A stretch of 8,190 nt of DNA from Verrucomicrobiota bacterium (GTDB lineage: Bacteria > Verrucomicrobiota > Lentisphaeria > Oligosphaerales > Oligosphaeraceae): positions 1 through 8,190 of the forward strand of contig JAKLHU010000072.1 in the NCBI GenBank assembly GCA_022709995.1, written 5' to 3'. Below the pieces are notes generated by a model that searched no databases, had not been told where the DNA came from, and was given only the letters and a program-made list of their open reading frames with translations. Made by a program: the position numbers and the translations under genes. This document shows, piece after piece, positions 1-7,068 of the stretch (positions within the stretch are counted from its first letter, which is position 1; each line of letters starts with the position of its first letter).

Positions 1-160
1 CACCGCCGGCACGTCCGCAGCCGCGGCGCTGCGCCTGGACCGGCGGCTGGTGCTGCTGTGCGCGCTATTCGGCATCGGCTGGCTGGCGCAGGTCGCCTTC
101 CTGGCACAGCAACTGCCGCTGCTGGCGCCCAAGGTCGGCGCGGCCGTGGCCACGCTGGCG
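1..160 (+). other. Fragment of an unidentified membrane-like reading frame (frame 2), cut by the window edge
   Basis: In frame 2 (codons starting at base 2) this stretch has G or C in nearly every third position. It encodes an Ala/Leu-rich peptide with a convincing hydrophobic segment at about bases 47-130 (LVLLCALFGIGWLAQVAFLA), preceded by a basic LDRR. Frame 1, which carries the hydrolase downstream, is Arg/Gly/Ala-rich low-complexity here and looks non-coding. Frame 3 is Trp/Arg/Cys-rich and also implausible. Frame 2 stays open to 433, but beyond roughly 160-200 it reads as a Thr/Pro/Arg-rich shadow. I do not recognise the protein. It could be the end of a membrane protein joined out of frame to the hydrolase, or a sequence from another locus joined by misassembly. 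The exact junction cannot be fixed by eye. Confidence 0.4.
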
Positions 161-1794
161 GTGGCGGCCACGACGGCCAGTTCGAAGTCCGCCGGCATGA
201 CCATTCGCCGGCCGGCGCCGAGGCCTGGCGCCAATGGCTGCGCCGGCGCTACCACGACGACGACGGCCTGCGCCAGACCTGGAACGACCCTGCGGCCACC
301 CTGGAAGCCGCCCCCGTGCCGGTGCAGAAATACCACCTCCATCCCGACCAGACGTCGCCTGTCTTTTATTCTCCTGCCCTCGAAGCCGCCAGCCGCGACT
401 ACGAATCCTACCGCGAAGAACGAATCTGGTTGATCAAAAACATGCTGGTCGGCGCCGTCAAAAAAGCCTTTGCCAAACCCATGCTGGGAATCACCTGGCA
501 GATGGGCGATTTCGTCGGCAAGGACTCCAGCGCCCTCTGGCGCCAGGCCGACGCGATTGACATCGTGGTAACGCAATCCTCGTATCAGCATCGCCGGCCG
601 GGCATGCCGCATGGCTTTTCCGTGCCCCTGGCGTCGTTCCGGGCCCGCCAGAAGATGTGGGTGACGGAACTTGACTTGCGCTCCTGGCTGCGCGAGACCT
701 ACAATGACGAACTCGGGTCCATGAAAATCGGCACCCCGTTGAACCTGGCCGAATTCCAGAGCGCCCACCGCAAGCTGCTGGCGCCGCAACTGGCGATCGG
801 CGGCGCCGGATGGTGGTATTACGACATCAGCCACAACGCCTTCAGTCATCCGCAAATCCAGCAGGAAATCCAGCAGACGACCGCGTTGTTCACGGAACTC
901 AGCCGCTTGGAAAACCATTTCCAGGCGGAAGTGGCCGTGGTCACCGACGCCGCCACCGTCGTGGACCAGCGCATCGCCATCAACCGCTTCCGCTGCCCGG
1001 TGACCTGGCTGACACAGTATCAGCAGTACGCCCTCGGCCATTCCGGCGTGCCCTATGACACGTGGCTGCTCAATGATCTGGTGCAATCGCCGCAGGCGGA
1101 AAACTACAAGGTCTATGTCTTCCTCAATTCCTTTGCCCTGAGCGCGCCGCAACGCGCCTTTGTCGAGCGGTTGAAGTCTGCCCGGCGCACCCTCGTCTTC
1201 AACTATGCGCCGGGCTACCTCAACCATGACACCCGCACGTATGACCTGGACGCCCTTGCCGCCCTGGTCGGCATGGCCGTCGATACGTCGTTCCAGGCGC
1301 GCGCGTTCCGGGCCGAAGCCGAGCCCGGCCTTGGCCTCCTCCCGCTGCAGGGCTTTGGCGACGTTTTCCGCAGCCAACACGCCCTGACCCTCGGACAGCC
1401 CTTTTTGCACGTGCAGCGCTTTGCCATCATCGACCCGGTCGCGGAACGCCTGGCGCATTACGCCGAGGATGGCGCCACGGCCATCGCCCGGAGGGATTTC
1501 GGCGACTGGACCGCCCTGTACGTCGCGCCGCCGGCCGGCCTCAGTCCCGAACTGCTGCATGCCGTCTGCCGGCAGGCCGGCGCCTTCACCGCCTGCGCCC
1601 CGAATTGGGCCCATGTCGCCGTCAGCGACCATTTCCTGTCCGTCTACGCCCTGCGCAATGGAGCCTGCGACTTCACCCTGCCGCGCCCGGTCGCGACGGT
1701 CCGCGACGCCTTCACCGGCGAACAAGTCGGCACCGGCAAGAGCCTGACGCTGACCCTGTCCGCCGGCCAGACCAGGTGGTTCCGCCTGGACTAA
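160..1794 (+). CDS. GH42-like beta-galactosidase family protein, 5'-truncated
   Basis: This is probably a retaining glycoside hydrolase of the GH42/beta-galactosidase superfamily, cleaving terminal galactosides or related sugars. The visible protein starts inside the TIM barrel: a block typical of the family lies at about 199-290 (SPAGAEAWRQWLRRRY, then TWNDP). Later come WQMGDF at about 498, and WVTELDLRSWL at 658-690, whose Glu (667-669) sits where the family nucleophile is expected. The GGAGWWYYDISHNAF stretch at 799-843 is the end-of-barrel motif. The region from about 930 to 1290 (GVPYDTWLLNDL, YKVYVFLNSF, NYAPGYLN) is the GATase-like trimerisation domain. A C-terminal beta domain ends in GQTRWFRLD just before the TAA at 1792-1794. 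The first barrel half with the acid/base Glu is missing. Frame 1 is open back to base 1, and a GTG at 58-60 could serve as a start, but bases 1-160 do not look coding in this frame, so no start is assigned. Substrate is unknown; many family members in PVC bacteria are divergent. Family-level call is fairly sure, activity is not. Confidence 0.78.
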   Translation, partial: GGGHDGQFEVRRHDHSPAGAEAWRQWLRRRYHDDDGLRQTWNDPAATLEAAPVPVQKYHLHPDQTSPVFYSPALEAASRDYESYREERIWLIKNMLVGAVKKAFAKPMLGITWQMGDFVGKDSSALWRQADAIDIVVTQSSYQHRRPGMPHGFSVPLASFRARQKMWVTELDLRSWLRETYNDELGSMKIGTPLNLAEFQSAHRKLLAPQLAIGGAGWWYYDISHNAFSHPQIQQEIQQTTALFTELSRLENHFQAEVAVVTDAATVVDQRIAINRFRCPVTWLTQYQQYALGHSGVPYDTWLLNDLVQSPQAENYKVYVFLNSFALSAPQRAFVERLKSARRTLVFNYAPGYLNHDTRTYDLDALAALVGMAVDTSFQARAFRAEAEPGLGLLPLQGFGDVFRSQHALTLGQPFLHVQRFAIIDPVAERLAHYAEDGATAIARRDFGDWTALYVAPPAGLSPELLHAVCRQAGAFTACAPNWAHVAVSDHFLSVYALRNGACDFTLPRPVATVRDAFTGEQVGTGKSLTLTLSAGQTRWFRLD

Positions 1795-2031
1795 ATTCCG
1801 CCCCAGACCAAAACGACATTCCTACGGCTCCAACCCCGTTCCCGGGCAACCCCGGACTTCGCTGTTCCCGACGACGATCGCCAAAGTCAAACAACACGGA
1901 ACGCGCTGCCGGTGCGGACGGCGGTCAAGAAGCCGACATCGGCTGGCAAGGCCTGCACCACCCATCCATCCTACTAAAAAGAGAGATGTGAAAAGTTTGT
2001 TGTGCCTGTTTACCCTCAAAGAGAACCAAAA

Positions 2032-2060
2032 GTGAAAAAGATGGCCCCGGCCGTCTTCAC
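2032..2060 (+). other. GC-rich stem-loop, possible weak terminator or leader structure
   Basis: In the + strand RNA, AAGAUGGCC (2038-2046) can pair with GGCCGUCUU (2049-2057), including one U-G wobble; the innermost C-G pair must open to give a four-base loop. An outer GUG/CAC (2032-2034 with 2058-2060) extends it past a bulge of three A. It lies 238 bases after the hydrolase stop and upstream of the promoter candidate, and no T-run follows on the + strand. Read on the - strand it is followed by TTTTTCACTTTT, which looks more like a terminator, but the stem then has a C-A mismatch and no nearby leftward gene needs one. Function is open. Confidence 0.25.
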
Positions 2061-2108
2061 TCGCCAGTTCAAGCGTTCGGTATCATCCATAACTCGCGTT
2101 CAAGGAAA

Positions 2109-2125
2109 GAGATAAAAATTATCTC
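2109..2125. promoter_or_regulatory. Perfect AT-rich inverted repeat (GAGATAA-AAA-TTATCTC), possible operator
   Basis: A perfect 7-base inverted repeat around a 3-base centre, GAGATAAAAATTATCTC, lies about 40 bases upstream of the candidate -10 element of the downstream gene. The symmetry and position suit binding by a dimeric regulator at an upstream activating or repressing site. The A/T core could instead act as an UP-like element. I do not recognise it as the site of a named regulator. Confidence 0.4.
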
Positions 2126-2142
2126 CAAGCCTTGCGAATCAG

Positions 2143-2169
2143 TTGTAATTGCGTTTCCGATGATATACT
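2143..2169 (+). promoter_or_regulatory. Candidate sigma-70-type promoter with extended -10
   Basis: TATACT at 2164-2169 matches the -10 consensus TATAAT in five of six bases and is preceded at the correct spacing by TG (TGA-TATACT, 2161-2169), the extended -10 motif. The best -35-like hexamer is TTGTAA at 2143-2148, but the spacer of 15 is short, which is tolerable when an extended -10 is present. Transcription would begin near 2176 and leave a leader of about 90 bases before the ATG at 2269. It is the best -10-like element I found upstream of that gene. Promoter rules are less certain outside well-studied phyla. Confidence 0.5.
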
Positions 2170-2254
2170 GTATGTGCCGACGGCGTATTCAGAACGGAAC
2201 CCGACGGAAGCTTGGACAAAGTCGATTGCCGGAACGGGTCCGAGTTGTCTTGCC

Positions 2255-2260
2255 AGGAGG
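2255..2260 (+). promoter_or_regulatory. Strong Shine-Dalgarno site that sets the start of the DUF4159 gene
   Basis: AGGAGG, a perfect anti-16S match, lies eight bases before the ATG at 2269. It favours this ATG over an in-frame TTG at 2212, which would place 19 polar residues before the signal peptide. Confidence 0.85.
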
Positions 2261-2268
2261 GTGACATC

Positions 2269-3804
2269 ATGAAACGTAAGCTGTTCCCCTGTCTTGCCAT
2301 CGCGGTGTTGGTGTGCGGCGCGTCGGCGGTCCGGGCCGGTCTGCTGGATGACCTCGGCATCGACAGCGAGGCCAGCCGGCTCGTGCGTGAACAGGACTAC
2401 CGCCCGCGCGGAGTCGAACGCGCCCCGGCGCAGCATTCCAGTGCGGAGGGCGTCCCGCCGCTGCCGCTGCCGGCCGTGCCGCTGCGGCGCACGGAAAAGA
2501 AAAATCCGCCGCGCCCCCCCGTGCTGATTGCCAAACTGGCCACCCGCGAGCAGATCGACTGGGCCACCAGCCCCGCCGATGCGGACAAACTGCTGCAGTA
2601 TCTGGCCAAGTCGATGAACGTCAGCTTCAGCGCCATCAACCTCCCTGCCGACCACATCCCCGCCGATGTCAGCCAGGCCCCGGTTTTGTATCGCAGCGGC
2701 ATCCGGGCCTTTTCGTTTACCGATGCCCAGCGCGAACAACTGCGCAAATACCTGTTTGACGGCGGCACCTTGATTTTGAACGCGTACTGCGGCCATCCCG
2801 ATTTTGCCCGGTCGGCGCTGGCCGAGATGCAACGCCTGATTCCCGAACGGCCGCCATACCGGCTTTCCGGCGACCACCCGCTCTATCGCAGCTGTTACGA
2901 CATCAAGGACATCCGCTATCGCCCGCTGGCGCTGCAGGCCGGCGCGGTCAATGGCATCCCGTCCGCCATCGGCATTGACATCAACACGCGCACCGCCGTG
3001 TTTTTCTTCCGCTACGATCTGAGCACCGCCTGGGACGGCCTGCCGGCCGACGCCCTGCGCGTCATCGGCTATGAACCGGAAACGGCCCAGGCCCTGGGCG
3101 CCAATCTCATGGCCTACGTGACCGCGGAACGCAGCGCCGCCATCCCGCTGAGCAAGGCCCTGCTGTTTGTCGACGCCGATGCGACCAAGGCGGGTAAACT
3201 GTCGGTCGCCCAGGCGCGCTACGACGGCTTGTGGTGGGCCCGGGACAACAGCATGGCCATGCTCCTCAACGTGTTCCAGGAACAAACCGGCACCCCGGTG
3301 CGCTTTGAGCAAACCGCCGTGAGCCTGAACGCCGGGCAGCTTTTTGAACATCCGCTGGTCTATCTGACCGGCACCAATGCCTTTTCTCTGTCCGAACCGG
3401 AACGAAGCAACTTGCGCAGCTATCTCCAGCGGGGCGGCATCCTGTTCGCCGAAGCCGCCTGCGGCCGACCGAGCTTCGACGCCGCCCTGCGCCGAGAACT
3501 GGCCCAGATTCTGCCAGAATTGACTCTGAAGCCCATTCCGGCCAATCATCTGCTTTTCCAGTACCCAAACCGCATCGCGCACGTGCGCCCGAAGCCGGCC
3601 TTGGCGGAATTGCTGAAAACCAGCGGCACCGTGGCGCCGACCTTGCTTGGAGCTGAAATGGAAGGACGCCTGGCCGTCATCTATTCCCCATATGACCTGT
3701 CGGCCGGCTGGGCTCTGGCGCATGCCCCGTACGATTATGGCTTGGTGCAAAAAGACGCCATGGCCATGGGCATCAACATCCTGTCCTACGCCCTGCTGCA
3801 ATAA
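2269..3804 (+). CDS. Exported protein with two tandem DUF4159 domains
   Basis: 511 residues, from the ATG at 2269 after a perfect AGGAGG to the TAA at 3802-3804. Residues 1-23 are a Sec signal peptide: basic KRK, a hydrophobic core, then cleavage after AVRA. There is no lipobox. A Pro-rich linker follows at about 62-84. Two homologous halves come next. Repeat 1, about 84-285, has LYRSGIRAFSFTDAQRE, YLFDGGTLI, CGHPDF (Cys174) and YDLSTAW. Repeat 2, about 296-511, has VYLTGTNAFSLSEPER, YLQRGGILF, CGRPSF (Cys398) and YDLSAGW. These match DUF4159, a GATase1-like fold of unknown function common in PVC and Bacteroidetes genomes, often near MoxR or VWA genes. It likely acts in the periplasm; no enzymatic role is known to me. 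It appears monocistronic, with its own promoter candidate and convergent to the efflux operon, so a functional link to metals is not implied. The family call is good, the function unknown. Confidence 0.85.
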   Translation: MKRKLFPCLAIAVLVCGASAVRAGLLDDLGIDSEASRLVREQDYRPRGVERAPAQHSSAEGVPPLPLPAVPLRRTEKKNPPRPPVLIAKLATREQIDWATSPADADKLLQYLAKSMNVSFSAINLPADHIPADVSQAPVLYRSGIRAFSFTDAQREQLRKYLFDGGTLILNAYCGHPDFARSALAEMQRLIPERPPYRLSGDHPLYRSCYDIKDIRYRPLALQAGAVNGIPSAIGIDINTRTAVFFFRYDLSTAWDGLPADALRVIGYEPETAQALGANLMAYVTAERSAAIPLSKALLFVDADATKAGKLSVAQARYDGLWWARDNSMAMLLNVFQEQTGTPVRFEQTAVSLNAGQLFEHPLVYLTGTNAFSLSEPERSNLRSYLQRGGILFAEAACGRPSFDAALRRELAQILPELTLKPIPANHLLFQYPNRIAHVRPKPALAELLKTSGTVAPTLLGAEMEGRLAVIYSPYDLSAGWALAHAPYDYGLVQKDAMAMGINILSYALLQ

Positions 3805-3810
3805 CGGCCA

Positions 3811-3848
3811 GGACGGACAAACAGCCGGCGGGCCGGCAAGCATCGTCC
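3811..3848. terminator. Nested GC stem-loop between convergent genes, weak terminator candidate
   Basis: GCCGG (3824-3828) and CCGGC (3833-3837) form a 5-base stem with a CGGG loop, and GGACG (3811-3815) can pair with CGTCC (3844-3848) outside it. The structure begins seven bases after the stop of the rightward gene. There is no T-run on either strand, so it is not a classical intrinsic terminator. I see nothing better in the 145 bases between the two convergent genes (3805-3949). Confidence 0.25.
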
Positions 3849-3949
3849 CGGAAAACCGCATGCCGAACCAGCTGGTCTACCGTCAACTACTATCCACCAG
3901 CCACCACGGCATCCGCCGCCGATTTCCTGGCTCCTGACGCAGCCATGCC

Positions 3950-6900
3950 TCAGGATGCCGGCACCGGCGGCCGGAAATGCTTTTCGACCATGCTGTAGAC
4001 GGCCGGCAAAACAAACAGGGTCAGCAGGGTCGAACTGGCCAGGCCGAACACCACCACCACGGCCAGCGGCCGCTGGACCTCCGAACCAATGCCCCGCGAA
4101 AGTAGCAGCGGCAATAGTCCGATAATAGTGGTCAAAGCCGTCATCAGCACCGGCCGCAGACGAATCTCGGCGCCTTGCCGGATGGCCTCCTGCACCGAAA
4201 TGCCGCGATCGCAGATATCGTTGAAAGTCGTCACCAGGACCATGCCGTTCTGCACCGCAATGCCGAACAGGGCGATGAAACCGACGGCGGCAGGTACGGA
4301 AAGGTACTGCCCGGTGACGGTCAGGCCAAACACTCCGCCGACCAAAGCCAGAGGCACGTTGAGCATGATGACCAAAGCATGCCGCAACTGCCCCAGGCCC
4401 ATCCACAACATCACGAAAATACCGACGATGACGACGGGTATGATCAGCATCAAGCGACCCATCGCCCGCTGCTGATTCTCAAACTGCCCGCCGAATTCGA
4501 CCACGTAGCCCGGCGGCAGAACAACCTGTTCGCGGATCCGCTCCCGGATGTCGTCGACAACCCGGCTGATGGCCCGGCCGCGGATGTTGCCCTGCACGAC
4601 CCAACGCCGCTGATTCTTCTCCCGATTGATCTGCAAGGGACCGACGACCGAACGGATTTCCGCAACATCGCGCACGTGCACCAGACCGCCGGACGCCGTG
4701 CTCATTGGCAGCGCCCCGATGGCCTCTGGCGTGTCACGATATGGCGCCTGGTAGCGCAACTGGATGCCAATCCGCCGGGCATTCTGATACAGGGTGCCGA
4801 TCACCTCGCCGCCAATGGCCAGTTCGACCATCTCCATCAACTCGTCAACCGGGACGCCAAAACGGGCGCAGGCATCGCGCCGGGCCACGACCAGCACCTG
4901 CGGCTGACCAAAATTACGCTCGCTGCTCAAATCAACCAAGCCAGGGACCGAGGCGACCGCAGTCACGATCTCGCCAGCCTTCTGGCGCAGAACCGTCACG
5001 TCGTCACCAAACAGCTTGATGGCCAATTGCGTCTTCACCCCGGAAAGCAATTCGTCAAACGCATTTTGAATCGGCTGCGTGAAATGATACTGCGCCCCGG
5101 GAACCGCGCCGATGACCGTTCGAATCGCCGTTTCCAGTTCGGCTTTGCTGGCATAACGCCATTCGCTCCGCGGCTTGAGAGTCAATTGGATTTCCGCGGT
5201 GTTGACCGGATGAGGATGGCTGCCGGCCTCGGGCCGACCGATGCGGGACACGGTTTCCTCGACTTCGGGAAAGGCCATGAGCATCTTTTCCAGGCGCAGG
5301 ATCATAGCGGCGCCGTCGTCCAGCGCCTGGGATGGCGTCATGGACACGCCAATGAGCATGGAGCCCTCTTCCAAAGTGGGAATGAACTCCTTGCCGATTT
5401 TCCGCAACCCGAACAAGCTTCCTCCCAGCAGCGCCAAGGCCAGCAGGACAACGGCGTAGCGCCCCCGGCAGGCGAGGTTGAGCAACGGCCGGTACAGCCA
5501 AACACAGACATTCACGACGGCATTGGACCGTTGCGCCTGGAGCTTGAGCAGTCCGAGGGCCAGAGAGGGCACGACGAACAACGCCATCAGCAGCGACCCC
5601 AGCAAGGCAAAGGCAATCGTGAACGCCATCGGCTTGAACATTTTTCCCTCGTAGCCGGTCAGCGTAAACAACGGCAGAAAAACCAGGATGATAATGGCGA
5701 TGGAACATAGAATCGGCTTGGCGACTTCGGCGGCGGCGGTCAGAATGACGTCTTTCCGGCTGCCGTTCCGCTCGGCAACTTCGCCCAGGCGCCGGTAGAT
5801 GTTTTCCACCATGATGATAGAGCCGTCGCCGAGCATGCCGATCGCAACCGCTATCCCGCCGAGGGACATGAGACTGGCGGAAATCCCGTACCAGCCCATG
5901 CCGAGCACGGCCGTCAACGCGCAGACCGGCAGGGCCAGAGAAACGATGAATGCCGTCCGCCAGGTGCCGGAAAACAGGGCCAAAACGACGATCACCAACA
6001 AAGCGCCCTGCCACAAGGCCTGTTTGACCGTGTCAGTCGCCTTGGCCACCAATTCGGCCTGCTCATAATACGGCACCAGGGAAACTCCCGGCGGGAGCAT
6101 CGCGCGAATCGAGTCAACCTTTTCATACAGACGTTCGATGACGGCCGAGGTATTTTCGCCGTACAGTTTCATGACAATGCCGGACACCACCTCGCCCTCG
6201 CCATTGCGGGTGACGACACCGCGACGGATTTCCCGGCCGGGGCTCAATTCGGCAATGGCATCCAGCCGAACCGGCACGCCGCGATCGGTTTTGACGGGAA
6301 TGGCGCGCAAGTCGTCAAGCGAACCGGCCAGTCCGATGCCGCGGACGAGATGCTCTTCCGCGCCCAGCACCAGGAACTGCCCGCCGACGTTGCGGTTGTT
6401 GGCCGTGACCGCCTCGACCACCTCATCCAAGTGAAGGCCGTATTGGCGCATTCGGTTCGGGTCCAAGTTGATCTGATACTGGAGCACATGCCCGCCCATG
6501 GACAGCACATCCGCGACTCCGGGCACGGTCTGCAGCTGATATTTCACGGTCCAGTCATTCCATTGCCGCAGCCAGGTCAGCATATCCAGGCCGCCGGTAT
6601 CGACCTTGGCCGGATCAGCCGTCAAATAATAGATGAAGACCTGCCCCAGGCCGGTTGAGATCGGGCCCAGCGCCGGCGGCTTTTCCAGACTCGGCAGTTC
6701 GGCCGATGCTGCCGCCAGCCGTTCGGCGACCAGCTGTCGCGCGAAAAACATGTCGACGTCATCCTCGAAATAGACATACAACACGGCCATGCCGAAGGCT
6801 GAGGTCGACTTGATTTCGGTGACTTTCGGCAGGCCGTTCATGGCCGCTTCCAGAGGATAGGTGATGAGCCGTTCGACTTCTTCCGGCGCCATGCCGTGCG

Positions 6901-7057
6901 CCTCGGCAAAAATCTGGACCAGGACGGGTGACACATCCGGGAAGGCGTCCACGGGCATGCTGCGATATTTCATGATGCCGAACCCGAAAATGGCGGCCAG
7001 GATGATGACAGCCAAGCCCGGTATCTGCAAAAAAGCGGCCAACAGTTTATTCAGCAT
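3950..7057 (-). CDS. Heavy-metal efflux RND permease, CzcA/CusA family
   Basis: 1035 residues, the usual length for heavy-metal RND pumps, from the ATG at 7057-7055 to the TGA at 3952-3950. It is the proton-driven inner-membrane pump of a tripartite exporter. The N-terminal helix (about 12-28) is followed by the family block MPVDAFPDVSPVLVQI (34-49). Likely membrane helices are 344-362, 368-388, 394-418, 445-467, 476-502, 533-550, 867-887, 892-912, 919-944, 969-988 and 997-1022; two large periplasmic porter loops lie at 30-340 and 552-865. Helix 4 carries A405-x-G407-x3-D411-x6-E418-N419, with the proton-relay Asp411 and Glu418 of the family. The pattern starts with Ala as in CusA, not Asp as in CzcA. 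From my memory of CusA, its periplasmic Met triad aligns to Val571, Val618 and Glu669 here, so Cu(I)/Ag(I) export by the CusA route is doubtful. A His pair (614, 616) sits near this site. The metal cannot be named. It is coupled to the adaptor gene immediately upstream. Confidence 0.95.
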   Translation of the reverse strand: MLNKLLAAFLQIPGLAVIILAAIFGFGIMKYRSMPVDAFPDVSPVLVQIFAEAHGMAPEEVERLITYPLEAAMNGLPKVTEIKSTSAFGMAVLYVYFEDDVDMFFARQLVAERLAAASAELPSLEKPPALGPISTGLGQVFIYYLTADPAKVDTGGLDMLTWLRQWNDWTVKYQLQTVPGVADVLSMGGHVLQYQINLDPNRMRQYGLHLDEVVEAVTANNRNVGGQFLVLGAEEHLVRGIGLAGSLDDLRAIPVKTDRGVPVRLDAIAELSPGREIRRGVVTRNGEGEVVSGIVMKLYGENTSAVIERLYEKVDSIRAMLPPGVSLVPYYEQAELVAKATDTVKQALWQGALLVIVVLALFSGTWRTAFIVSLALPVCALTAVLGMGWYGISASLMSLGGIAVAIGMLGDGSIIMVENIYRRLGEVAERNGSRKDVILTAAAEVAKPILCSIAIIILVFLPLFTLTGYEGKMFKPMAFTIAFALLGSLLMALFVVPSLALGLLKLQAQRSNAVVNVCVWLYRPLLNLACRGRYAVVLLALALLGGSLFGLRKIGKEFIPTLEEGSMLIGVSMTPSQALDDGAAMILRLEKMLMAFPEVEETVSRIGRPEAGSHPHPVNTAEIQLTLKPRSEWRYASKAELETAIRTVIGAVPGAQYHFTQPIQNAFDELLSGVKTQLAIKLFGDDVTVLRQKAGEIVTAVASVPGLVDLSSERNFGQPQVLVVARRDACARFGVPVDELMEMVELAIGGEVIGTLYQNARRIGIQLRYQAPYRDTPEAIGALPMSTASGGLVHVRDVAEIRSVVGPLQINREKNQRRWVVQGNIRGRAISRVVDDIRERIREQVVLPPGYVVEFGGQFENQQRAMGRLMLIIPVVIVGIFVMLWMGLGQLRHALVIMLNVPLALVGGVFGLTVTGQYLSVPAAVGFIALFGIAVQNGMVLVTTFNDICDRGISVQEAIRQGAEIRLRPVLMTALTTIIGLLPLLLSRGIGSEVQRPLAVVVVFGLASSTLLTLFVLPAVYSMVEKHFRPPVPAS

Positions 7058-7062
7058 GACGT

Positions 7063-7068
7063 CCCCTC
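7063..7068 (-). promoter_or_regulatory. Ribosome binding site of the RND permease gene
   Basis: On the - strand GAGGGG lies five bases before the permease ATG, within the 11-base gap after the adaptor stop. The tight spacing supports co-transcription and co-translation of adaptor and permease. Confidence 0.75.

Larger units (their letters stand above)
1795..2268. other. Intergenic region, 474 bases, with promoter elements but no gene recognised
   Basis: No credible protein gene is seen here. The first part (1795-1960) stays GC-rich and contains only a short hairpin, AGCCGA-CA-TCGGCT at 1931-1944, without a T-run. From about 1970 the base composition becomes visibly richer in A and T, as expected for a regulatory zone ahead of the gene at 2269. 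Two micro-ORFs can be read: 1988-2035, GTG start, 15 codons, and 2032-2115, GTG start, 27 codons. They overlap at GTGA as translationally coupled genes do, but neither has a good ribosome binding site or recognisable product, so they are not annotated. Separate entries cover the stem-loop, the inverted repeat and the promoter candidate. Confidence 0.7.

Noticed and set aside
58..160. Start of the hydrolase at the GTG of base 58
   Set aside because: Frame 1 between 58 and about 160 encodes an Arg/Gly/Ala-rich stretch that looks like a shadow, while frame 2 has coding character there. The hydrolase also clearly starts mid-domain.
2032..2060. Rho-independent terminator on the - strand
   Set aside because: The T-rich tail is present on that strand, but the stem has a C-A mismatch and no leftward gene ends nearby; the efflux operon already stops at 3950.
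2212..2268. In-frame TTG at 2212 as start of the DUF4159 protein
   Set aside because: The ATG at 2269 has a perfect AGGAGG at ideal spacing and opens directly into a signal peptide; the TTG start would bury the signal peptide behind 19 polar residues.
2119..3861. A 580-codon open frame on the - strand
   Set aside because: It lies antisense to the DUF4159 gene, is rich in Gly/Gln/Arg/His, has no recognisable domain, and covers the promoter and signal peptide of a well-supported gene. It is a high-GC antisense shadow.
4175..5710. A 511-codon open frame on the + strand
   Set aside because: It is antisense to the RND permease, whose family motifs are unmistakable. Its Asp/His/Gln/Arg-rich composition is typical of a shadow frame.
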